Shown here: in pieces, positions 12,979 through 22,733 of the stretch
Position numbering within the stretch: position 1 is the first letter of the stretch
Layout: the number at the start of each line of letters is the position of its first letter
Assembly (NCBI GenBank): GCA_013396755.1
Contig: VWZF01003927.1
Location: 724,792-788,791 of the forward strand
Reading direction: 5' to 3'
Source of the DNA: Sclerurus mexicanus
Lineage: Eukaryota; Chordata; Aves; Passeriformes; Furnariidae
Length of the DNA stretch: 64,000 nucleotides
Made by a program: the position numbers and the translations under genes
Notes under the pieces: generated by a model
Database searches by the model: none
What the model saw: the letters and a program-made list of their open reading frames with translations, nothing else
What the model was told of the DNA's origin: nothing

Positions 12979-14384
12979 CTGGAGTAATTTATATATATCA
13001 ATAAAGGTCTCCAGCCAGCCACTGGGTGCTCTAAGGGGAACAGTAGTTCCATTTAAAACATTAGGAACTGGAGAAATTGAAAATAACTCTCTATTTAGAG
13101 GCCAAGAAGTAAGACAGCAGGCAACAGAGGTCCCAGCACAGCAAGGCTATACTAAAGAGATTGTTAAAATGTCATTTCACTTACATATAAGCCCCAGAAA
13201 AAAAAAATTAACCCTTCCTCTCCCATCTTTGCTACAAATAACACTTGAAAAGAAAACATATTCTTCAAACCTAAAGTGTTTTAAATAATCTCAAGGGATA
13301 TGACCATAAAACTTTGAGCGACATGTTCAAAGAATTCAGGGGAGTTTACTTGCAAAATTAGTTTTAAAAAAAGACAGAAAATCTCATTACCTTTGCATTT
13401 GTTAATGTTAGAGCTGAAATTTAAAAGCAGCAAAAAAATCCCTCAGTGGCTGGATTTTACAAGGCACAAAAAGCCTACAGGAAGAAGTGTCATCTTGTCT
13501 ACCTAAAGCAACCAAACCCAATATTATTAAATTTTAACATTAAAGTGTCTTTGACTGCTCTTTTCCTTTAACAAGCAAGGAAAGCACTGCACAAGCATCT
13601 AGCATAGATCTGCTGAGGTTTACCTGCCTCCCCTGCTCCTAACCTTCCCATGGTTCATGGATACACTTGGCTGGTAGTCTAGGTTTTAACAGTGTTTATA
13701 TAGTAAAAATTTCATCTTACAGTGAACTTTAATGACCTGTAACTCAAACACAGCTTGATCGACTTCCTATAATTTTTTTCAAAAATTCTCTTTAACTTTC
13801 TGCAAAAGATAACCAGCAGGTCAGAAGGAGGATAGGGCACTGTTCGAGACAGAAAAAAGCCATATGAAGCTACACAAGAAAAACAGGCTATAGGGGCTTA
13901 CTGTAGTATGAACTATGGAGCCACATGATTCATATGTCAGGACAAAAAAAGCATGTGGGATTGTTAGAGAAAAGCATCTGCTAAAAGAGGGCCTTGCACT
14001 GTTGCACTGCTCTGTATTTTGTTCACTTTGAACTAGAAAAGCAGTAAGAAAATGCAAGCTTCTTCTCTCCATCCCAGCCCCTCTTTTCTCTCTCCTTTGC
14101 AGGAGTGAAGTGCCAATGATTCATTTTGCTTTATCAAAACTGACAGTTTTTCTAAGGGTCTGAAAGACCAGCGTGTAGGACCTGCCTCATGCAAAGCAAA
14201 CTGGTTGAGTTTTCTTAAACTGGGGCAAAAAGAAGAGCCAAACAAACCACCAGTGTGGTGCTAAACTGAGGAGCAGTCATTTCTAAGCAAACATAGCGTG
14301 GCTGATGTGACCACATCACGGAGTGATCGAGCCTTCTTCTCTCCCATCACGCCCCCACACCCCAAGAGCGGAAAAAAACATTGC
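12979..14384. other. AT-rich DNA; no firm feature
   Basis: Contains the alternative upstream part of the minus-strand exon-like segment (13067-12979). Beyond that it holds poly-A tracts near 13198-13207 and 13367, and ordinary AT-rich sequence. From about 14280 CpG becomes more frequent, and a C-rich CACGCCCCCACACCCC box (14349-14364, KLF/SP-type) precedes the SOX-POU motif. Confidence 0.5.
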
Positions 14385-14400
14385 TTAATGCATAACAATG
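14385..14400 (+). promoter_or_regulatory. SOX-POU (SOX2/OCT4-type) composite motif
   Basis: TTAATGCATAACAATG contains TGCATAACAATG, the composite site in which a POU half (ATGCAT/ATGCAA) adjoins a SOX half (AACAATG) at the fixed spacing used by SOX2-POU pairs. It lies in a CpG-bearing 150-bp patch inside AT-rich DNA and next to a KLF-type box, which fits an enhancer. Function is inferred only. Confidence 0.45.
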
Positions 14401-14672
14401 CCATCGTGTGCGGGAGAATTCCTGCCTCGAAGGAAGTGTCCCCACCAGAGCCCCCGCGTGCATCTCACAGCGCTTTGAACACTCCTGCTGTCCTTGTGCC
14501 CCAGCCAAACTAAATCCATTTCTATTCAGAACTCAGATACTGCCCCGCTGTTCCAGGTCTTGTTTTGTTTTTTAAAGGTTTGTTTCTTATATTGGGTATT
14601 TATTTGCAGTGGATTAATTTACGGTTCATGAGGTTTTACTTTTCCAAGAATATTGCTTTCTGCTCTGGGGAG

Positions 14673-14785
14673 ATAGTGTGGGCTGGTGGATAGGGCCATT
14701 GGGTAGAGACTGTGGAGACCTGAACTGTGGTTTGGAGCAGGTCATGCCCTACAGCCTCTCTTCCCATCCCTTCAGCAAAACCACC
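14673..14785 (+). mobile_element. MIR-like (CORE) SINE remnant
   Basis: The phrase GGCTGGTGGATAGGGCC, then GAGACTGTGGAGACCTGAAC, then CAGGTCATGCCCTACAGCCTCTCT follows the order of an ancient tRNA-derived MIR-type SINE: a box-A-like start, 'GGAGACCTGGGTTC', then 'CAAGTCACTTAGCCTCTCTGTG'. The middle is shortened. The match is from memory of the consensus, not an alignment. Confidence 0.5.
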
Positions 14786-16977
14786 CACCCTCCTGGATTC
14801 ATGCATGGTTTCAGTTCTCCCATTAAAGGAGTAGTTTCTAATTAATATCAAGAAAATGCTGTATTTAATCCCTCCACTGAGTGGGCCTGAGTTGATATCT
14901 AGGTCTTGTGTTAGACCTTGCGCCCTGGAAAAAAGTCATCTTAGGATACATGAGTGGGAGGAAAGCATGACATGATGTAGAGGAAGGATATATGAGAGGA
15001 AGAGATGTCAGTGTGACAGGGCAAAGGTGAAGGAAAACTGCAGGGATACATATCACAGCACTGTAGTTGACGAATGTGCAAAGTTTGCACCATCTACTTA
15101 GAGTATCCAGCTCTTTTAGATAAGGGAAACTGGGTTAATGCTTGTAGGGGAGGTGTTACTGCACTGGCCCCAGTGGCCATGGCCTTCCATGGGCTGCACA
15201 CTAAAACAGGACAGTCCCTTTTTGGCAGGGACTGTACCCAGATCCTGGTCAAGTCAGCAGGTCAAAGGCAAGATCCAAATCAGAGGTCCTGAAAATGTTT
15301 CTGTTCATCCTGCATGGTATCAATGGTCCTTCCTAGCTGCTGATAATTATGGTGGTTTTTTCTGAATAAGTGCATTAGTGCCTCATATTCTCACTTGGTT
15401 GGAACTGCAGGCACACTGCACTGCAATGGTTGTGTTATTCTAACATTATTAAATGTGCACTCTTCTTTTATTAGGCTTTTTAATAACATTTAAGTTGCAC
15501 CCCTGGGAATTTTTGCAGAAAGGGAACATTGGCCAGCCTAATTTGTACATGAAAATACCCCACAGGCCAAAGAAACAAGATTCAGATGAATTTCACGTAC
15601 AGTATGAGTTCAACAAATGCTGAAGGAGCTTTGGGGTGTAAAACCATTCTACTAGGAATGCTTGAATCCCATGTGTTGTGCTCTCCAGGCTGTATCTTGT
15701 TTGTGCACTTTACTGCTTGCATTTCACATGTATTTTTGCTTCTTTAGTAAATACACCCAAGTTTTCTCATTCCATATCTAGAAGTTTCTTTGTTACACCC
15801 CACAATGGTGCACAACTTACTCCCCCTTACAGGAGACCCTGCTCTGCATGTCAATCCTAAATCACTTAATTCCCAGGCTACCAGAAACACGAAGCCCCTG
15901 GGGATATCCTGGGTGAGTTGTCCAAGAGCACTCCCAGCCAGGAAATTCGTGGGTCTGTAGTGGTGCTAGAAGAGAAGGCAGATGCCTGTGTCAGGCACCA
16001 TGGGGACAGAGACTCCTCTTGGGGAACTCACCAGCTTAGGCATGAAGAGGATCAAAGTTCTGGAAAGGAGCAGGCTGCCAATGCCAACTAAAGTCTCTGA
16101 ACACAATTCTCTCTGCTTTGCTCTAGCTGACACTGCTGTTAAGGAGCTTTTATCTATAATCAGCTGCTTGTCATCTTCCTTGCTACTTCATTATCTGTTT
16201 TGAAAAAGCATTTGCAATAATTTTAGACTAGTAAACAAATAAAGTCGCTTTAAAAGGCAGAAAACTGTGCATAACCCTTTTCCTTTCCCTGGGAAAATCA
16301 TAACTTCAACCTAAATGTTTTAATTCATCTCTCTTGGAGAGCTAGCACGTGGAGATCCTGACAGAGCAGGCTGCAGGAATTCACAGGAATAGCACTGCAT
16401 TTTCTTGCTTACAGCTGCCTTCCCTGCTGCAGGGTTACTGTTTTCTTATAGTACTACACAGTTTGAAAAATTGAGCTGTTAAAAGTGTTAGAACTGAAAA
16501 TGCACAGCATTAGATTCAGAATTAAAGTGTCTGAATAGATGTTCCTCTGACAAGACAGGAATTCCAAGGAACAGAGTTAGGCTTTCAGTTTTGCCAAAAG
16601 TTCCCTGACTTACATTAGGTGAGTCATTGAATATGTCTATGCTAATTATTCTCTCCTTCTGGTTTGTTTCTTTAGAACCAGATAAATAACCTCTTGTCCC
16701 CATCAGTATTCAGCTATTTTCAAAACAAATGTCTGTTTTTTCAACAGGAAAATTATTCAGATAAGTGCTTACTGATGGGAAAATTACACGTTCTTTAATG
16801 TTTGTGGAGCACTTTTCTCTACATCCAGTCACTAGTACATAGGAACTCAACTGTGGCTTCAGAGTTTGCAGAACTCCCAGAATGCACATTTTCAATGGCA
16901 AGAGTACAATGAAAAGATGGTAGAGTTTCTATCACAGAGGTTCAGTGGCACAATCCATTTCCAGGGCTGCAGCACCG
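14786..16977. other. AT-rich unique DNA
   Basis: No gene recognised. Contains one exon-like segment at 15833-15912 (listed separately) and short frames on both strands near 15074-15365 without recognisable content. Confidence 0.5.
15833..15912 (+). other. Exon-like 80-nt segment (unidentified)
   Basis: A clear acceptor (branch-like ACTTAC, then CCCCCTTACAG ending at 15832) and a strong donor (CCTGG followed by GTGAGT) enclose 26 open codons beginning ETLLCMSILNHLIPRLPETR. No family is recognised and no neighbouring exon of matching phase was found. Such combinations are expected by chance many times in 64 kb. Confidence 0.12.
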
Positions 16978-17022
16978 CGTGGGAACCCTGACTCAGCAGT
17001 GAGAAGCGTTACGTGGTCACGT
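16978..17022. promoter_or_regulatory. Compact cluster: RBPJ, ARE/NF-E2 and ACGTG motifs
   Basis: Within 45 bp lie CGTGGGAA (16978-16985), the high-affinity form of the Notch effector RBPJ site; TGACTCAGCA (16989-16998), a full antioxidant-response/NF-E2 core; and ACGTG-GT-CACGT (17011-17022), a perfect inverted pair of the ACGTG core used by bZIP and bHLH factors. Several CpG are kept in AT-rich surroundings. An enhancer role is inference. Confidence 0.4.
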
Positions 17023-17297
17023 CTCTCTAAAGCCTGCAGGTTACTCTGTGTGGTTTCTTTCACATAAAGTTCATGGGAACATTTTGTTTAGTTTCATGAC
17101 ACAAGTTCTGGTTTTTCCCTTCTCACGTTTCATTTTGGGCATGAAATGATGAACAGACCCAGAACCTCAAAGAGAAACCCATTGGAAACCACGACATTTA
17201 CTTGGGCTTTGTTTTAAAGCCAGGAAAATCCACAAAATGCTCGCACTTTCTATGAAAAACCATCAGCTGGTCTAAGCAAAGATCCTAATCAAACCTT

Positions 17298-17350
17298 CCC
17301 CTGATTTCAGTGAGGAATTCCTGATTTATGCCAGAGTAAGCAAAGAAGAT
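17298..17350. mobile_element. Ancient amniote repeat fragment (LINE-tail type)
   Basis: CCCCTGATTTCAGTGAGGAA followed by TTCCTGATTTATGCCAGAGTAAG matches the order 'CCATTGATTTCAGTGGGAGTTACTCCTGATTTACACCAGTGTAAG' seen in old amniote LINE tails. It is related to the fragment at 3135-3171 and, in reverse, to 51185-51228. Confidence 0.45.
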
Positions 17351-20300
17351 TTAGAGGAACAGTGCCCAGCCACTACATGGTGAATCTGGCCTGGGTTTCT
17401 CGTTGACAAAAAAAAGATGTGAAAGTAAATGAGTTACAACAAGATAGTCACAAACTGAGGTCACTTTCAGGTTTTACAATGGACATTTTGCACAATTTCA
17501 GTCACAAAGCATACTGGGTGCAGGAATAGCCACTGGGAAATGCAGGTCCAGACTCATTGGAGATGTGCACATGGGACCCAAATACCAGGCTTGGCTTGTG
17601 TATGTCCTTCCAGGGTTTTGCTTTCTAGAGTCACGTGTTGGCACAGGAAACACACATACCACGGAACTGATGTGGTACTTGTTGTGCTCTGTGGTCTCCA
17701 GCACATCCCTGGGATGCGTGGGGAGAGGGAAGCTGGTGATTGTCCTGGGGAGCAGTGGTGGAGCTGGTTTTATCACCACTTGGGAAGTGGTTGCAGTGTC
17801 TGACAATAGTGCTGATATATGAAACACATGTAAGGACACTGGAGTACACATGTGGCCTGCTTTACACACTGCCTTGTTATTTTCTCTTTCCTGGAAGACA
17901 AATGCAAGGAAGATGATAGACTTTCCAGAGGCTGGAAAATTATTTTGGTGTTTTGTAATTCTGTTTTAGCTTGTGGCAAGGCTGGCACAGCAGGGCCCGT
18001 CAAGTATGTTTGTACCAAACGTAGTCCTAAATAACCCTGATCTCAGACACTGACGTTAGCAGCATTAGTCCTAATCTTTCTATATATAGGGTCTTATTGA
18101 AGAGGTCTTACTCCAAAACTGCTGCTGCTGCAAAATCACTGCTGCTGAGTAATATGACCCATGATATTTTATATTTACTAGAGCAGATCTATCTCATCCC
18201 TGCTCCATTTGATACTGCAATAAGAGATATGTGTAAAGAGTTAGTCACTGTGACTCACATAACCTCAGTCCCTATAAAGAAGCTATGTTTCATGCTTTCT
18301 GTCCTCTCTTTTTTTTTTTCATAGAAAGAAAAATAAAAAGAAAAACAGTTCTGAGTGAACCAAGAGTAAAAGGAAGAGATGGTAATAGTCAGTTCCACCT
18401 AATGATTGATCAGTTTGTGAGGAATGCTTATCAACTCCAGATGTTGCATTCCAGCTTCAAAATGTGATCATAAATTCAGAATTCCCATTTGGTTTGTCTG
18501 ACACCAGAAACACAAGAAGTTTTCCAAGAAACTAAAAAAAATATGTGGTTGTTGGGAGAATATCTCTGCTCAGATCAGTATGTTTGCCAGTAGGATGTGG
18601 TAGTTCCCTTTTGTGTCTCCTGTTGGTGTTCCTGAGTGACTTCTCTATTGATGGTATCTGACAGAAAACCTTCCACTTTTAGGAGGAATCCTTTCAGAAC
18701 ACCCTAACTTCCAAGGCCCTGGATTTCTGGATGCTGCTCTGTATCTGTGCTGGTGGAGAACTGTGAGTGATACTCAAGTGTTAATATTTTAACTCCCCCA
18801 TAAAATCAGAAGCTAATTTGATTCAGCCATCCTGTCCACTTGCCAGATGTCATAGGAAGCACTGACTGCCAGCAACTCGTCAGCTTTGCGTTTGCAAACT
18901 TTCTTTTTTTAACTTCCTTATTTCTCAGAGCTCCGCTTCCCTCATTTACTCACCTACCCCATCCATTCCATAAAGCAACTATGCCTCAAGGTCAATCCCC
19001 TTGCAAAGACACGAGAGCTTCCTCCACAAGAGGAAGAAGGCAGCCAGCGGAAGCCTTATGCACATGCAGTAGTTTATGCCCTTGCTGGTCCATCTGCACC
19101 CCTAGAAGCCAGATCTTTTAATTACAGTTTGTAATCATCTAATGAGAGCTTGTCCTACCACAGGACAGGGCAGCCACCATCAGGCAAACTGCCCGGCTTA
19201 GCCGTCCCATCCCAGACAGCGAGCACCGCCATGGATTCATGCTCAGGGATGGAGAAACAGGAGAAGGTAAGAGTAAAACGCAAAGCCTTCAGAACGCTTA
19301 GCTGCTGCCCTTGCAGGAAGAGGATGCCTTGAAGTGCAAATCCAGCCCAGTTCTGGAGAGCAGAGTGGGAGGATCCAGGGTATCCCCCAGGAGCATCCCG
19401 TGGCTGGGCACATCAGCAGCACTCACAGCCACCCTGCATCTCTGGCACAAAGAATCCCACAGTAATGGCTTGGTCTCACCAGCACCACTACTCCACACAC
19501 AAGGAAATTATCCAGGGGGATTCAAGCTGCTCACTGGAAAAACAGAAGCCAGGCTTGGAAACCAGTTGCATCACGAATGATAATGGTGCTGAAAGTTTTA
19601 AAAGCACTCGGGGACTTTTTAAAGAGCAACTCACCCATCTGAGAGAACCTTTCATGGGGCAGGAGCCCCAGCCATGCAGGCTGGAAGAGCAGGAGTGCTG
19701 CAGGGAAACAAGGAGATGCTGCCATATTGGGCATTTCCTCTTCATTTCCAGATTTCCAGCCAAGGGAAGCCCCAAAACACAGCACTAGTGACTGAGTCAT
19801 AGCCTTTGGTAGGGACACCTCTTGCTTGTCAAGAACACCTTGTCTGTATCTAAGGGCATCCACACAGCGAGGCAGCGGCAATGGCTCGGAGACTCCCAGC
19901 ACTCACCCGTGTTGAATGGGTGGTTAAGGTGCCCCCACACACTTAAACACATTTCCTTGCTAAATTCCCTGCAGTACATTAATTTTTACTGATTGCTAAT
20001 GGCTGCCTGGCTGTCTCTAAGGCAACTGGTCCAGTTATTATTAATTTCCAGGGTAGAAGAACAATAGACATTCATTTATCAGTGAGGTACAAAAAAACAG
20101 CCATTTTTTGTTGTTGTTGCAAACTGGTTTTTAACTATACAGCTCCCACACTGATTGTGTTTTGGGTCATTTCTTGCCATAAAAAGTCCTAATGGAGGAA
20201 AACTTGGGGCAAGAATAAGAAAGTGAAATTGAAGCAGTGCTCAGGAGAAATTTCAGTCTCCTTCAGCGAATGAATATGAAGTGAATGCAATTTTTCAGCT

Positions 20301-20516
20301 GTCACTGACCTATTTTCGACCCTCTCTTTGCCAAAAAAAAAAAATCCCTAGGAAACTTCATTTGCCATAACATGATTTTTCTGGAAGGATCAGTAAAAAA
20401 AAAAATCAGAAGAAAAAGTTTAAATATAGGGTTCACGAGCTGCTTTTTACTTGATGCAGGAGCAGGGGCAAGCAGAATAAATTACTTTATGTCAGTGTTA
20501 TAACCACTTCTATTCA
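17351..20516. other. AT-rich unique DNA with modest GC patches
   Basis: Open frames at 17498-17869 and 19150-19900 lie in slightly GC-richer DNA and are matched by equally open frames on the opposite strand. Runs of CTG (about 18120-18150) and A12 (20332, 20394) are short. No gene is supported apart from the weak first-exon candidate at 19231-19266. Confidence 0.5.
19231..19266 (+). other. Possible first coding exon end: good Kozak ATG and strong donor
   Basis: GAGCACCGCCATGG gives a near-ideal translation start context. Twelve codons later (MDSCSGMEKQEK) GAGAAG is followed by GTAAGA, a strong 5' splice site. The 60 bases upstream hold several CpG. No downstream exon could be attached, so this is a weak candidate. 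Confidence 0.12.
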
Positions 20517-20526
20517 GCCCGCGGGC
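20517..20526. promoter_or_regulatory. GC palindrome, AP-2-like site
   Basis: GCCCGCGGGC is a perfect 10-bp palindrome containing two CpG, standing out in AT-rich DNA. It fits the GCC-N3-GGG/GGC pattern bound by TFAP2 factors. The neighbouring 250 bp has the unbroken mixed texture of conserved noncoding DNA, but conservation was not tested. Confidence 0.25.
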
Positions 20527-22381
20527 CAGGGGGGAGAAAAAGTGACCCAAGCAAAAGTTAAATCTTTTGTGACATGCACTGTCTGATAGGGAATCTTAAA
20601 ATACATAAGCCTAGCTGGCTTTAAATGCATTTTCTTGTGTGTGCTATAATGGAAGACTGCTGGGTTTTGCATGCCCTTGATTTGATGTATTTTTGGGGGA
20701 CAAAGTCTCTGCTGGCATAACTGTTTTGTGGCACTGGACTTACTCACAGAGACAATTCAGTCTGGTGCGTTGAAGGCATGGTTAGGAGAACATCATCGCA
20801 TGATAGATTAAATTACCCCATAATGCCATTTCTTGCCTCAGAATGGAGATCTAAAGGAACCATTTCTAATGGAAGTAGATGTATTGAACGATTTTTGGTG
20901 TCACAAAATTCACTGGTAGGGGAGGTTTATTTAAGGCTATTTAACTATATGTCATTTGTACATTTGTTTTAATAACTGCATTTATTGTCTTGTCAGCTGA
21001 CAGAGGCAGATTAGTATAGAGTGTGCAATATTATACAGAGTACTAATATTTTAGCATACCCACTCTCTGTCAGGCTACAGCATTTACCAGTCTCCGAGCA
21101 GTGGCTCAGTTTCATATTTACACACAATTTTGTGAACTTGCAGAGGTTTCATTGTCACAGGGTGGGAACAGGAAACACTGGGTGAGTAAGTCTAAAAATG
21201 TGATAGTGGCAGAGTGGGCTTTTTTATTTTCAGATGTTTTAGAGGTATGAGATGGTTATATCCTTTTTCTTTTTTTTAATTTTGACAATATAGAAAGCAG
21301 ACACTGGTTTAATGGCCAGTTGCCCCTGCTGATGCACACTTGATGCACACTATTGTTTCTATTGTTCCACCAATACCTGTGCTCTTACATTTTTATTATG
21401 TTTCAAGATCAAGGTAAAACTTGAGAAAACTTTCCAAATTGCTTTACAGTCTTCAGTTTTTTTAACTAGAGTTACTCTCATTTCTTAAAATATCAAAATT
21501 CAAATTTTTCATTTATGAAAAAGATTTTATTTCTGCACCTCTTTCCCTTCTTTTCAGACTACCAATCTCCTTTTCTCTCTGCATTTCCTGTGCTCTGTAC
21601 TCCCCTGTATTTACTGCAAAATGGAGTTTCTTTGTAAAATGCTTTGAAGAAGAAGAATTAAATATGTTATATGGGAATCTACTATCATTAACTTACTAGA
21701 GCATTTTGAGAATACCGAGGTTGAATTTACATATTTAACTGCAATCTCAGCCTTATTCACAAAGTTCTTCAATGTGCATAACTTTGAACTGAGAGTTAAT
21801 GACTTGAGTAAGTTCTGTACCAAGAAGACACCCAGGTGAGAGTTACAGATATAAAAGAGTTTTAAATTATTTTGGGCTTCTTTTGAACAAAGTTATAACA
21901 CCACAGTGAATAAATTAGCAATTTCTATTTTAAATCAATGGAACCATTTGCATGACATGAGTGCAAGGTTCAGTCAAGATGTTTCTATAGCTGAGAGCGT
22001 GTTTTAGTATCAGTGAAATAATCAGGGGATTCCAGGAGATAAAAAGTGCTAATAGATAAAAAGTGGTACCACTCATCATACTTGCTATAAATCAGTTGGC
22101 GGTGGCTGAATCCAACAGTACAGAAATCTAACCTGGAGCAACATGTTCTCTCTGCCTTCATCCACAAACATAAACACACAAAAGTGACTGAAAGCCTATT
22201 GCAAATTGTCTGCTTGATTGTATCACTCAATTTTTGCACTGTGTCAGCTGAGTCAGTAGTCAGCCACACAGGAAAGAGACATGAAACTGTGCAAATTATT
22301 AAACTAGAAAAAACATAGCACAAGATTTGCTATGAGTTATCCACGAGTATTCATAAATGCAAATCCCTTTATGATATAATT
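20527..22381. other. AT-rich unique DNA
   Basis: No gene recognised. An 11-bp tandem repeat (GATGCACACTT, twice) lies near 21330, and a perfect octamer ATTTGCAT at 21946-21953. A frame open on both strands at about 21620-21837 has no recognisable content. Confidence 0.55.
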
Positions 22382-22733
22382 TCATAGAATCATAAAATAT
22401 CCTGAGTTAGAAGGGATCCACAAGGATCATCAAGTCAAACTCTGGGCCCTGCACAGACACCCCAACCATCCCACCCTGTCCCTGGGACTGCTGTCCAAAC
22501 ATTCTTTGAGGTCTGTCGGGCTTGGGGCTGTGCCCACTGCCCGGGGGAGCCTGTTCCATGCCCACCATCCTCTGGGGGAAGAACCTTTTCCTGGTATCCA
22601 ACGTAACCTCACCTGGCACAGCTCCATTCATTCCCTTGGGTCCTCTCACTGGTTACAGAGAGCAGAGATTGCTGCTGCCACTCGTAAGGAAGTTGTGGAT
22701 TGCGATGAGATCTCCCCTAAGTCTCCTCTTATA
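22382..22733 (-). mobile_element. CR1 LINE, 5'-truncated 3' end
   Basis: On the plus strand the element starts TCATAGAATCATAAAATATC, the reverse complement of the terminal repeated octamer that closes CR1 elements. It continues with the usual order: GAAGGGATCC, CATCAAGTCAAACTCTGG, GTCCAAACATTCTTTGAG, GGGGAGCCTGTTCCATGCCC, GGGGGAAGAACCTTTTCCTG, TCCCTTGGGTCCTCTCACTG, then CACTCGTAAGGAAGTTGTGG and GATGAGATCTCCCCTAAGTC. It breaks off at about 22733, so about 350 bp of the minus-strand copy remain: the end of ORF2 and the 3' UTR. There is no reverse transcriptase or endonuclease domain. Truncation at the 5' end is the normal result of target-primed insertion. Several differences from the consensus as I remember it show it is not a young copy. 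The 80-codon minus-strand frame inside it is a relic, not a gene. Confidence 0.95.

Noticed and set aside
21620..21837. Open frame ending at CCAGG before GTGAGA
   Set aside because: Both strands are open, there is no clear acceptor, and a stop lies at the apparent donor.
22407..22649. 80-codon minus-strand frame
   Set aside because: Lies wholly inside the CR1 3' end and is a relic of the element.
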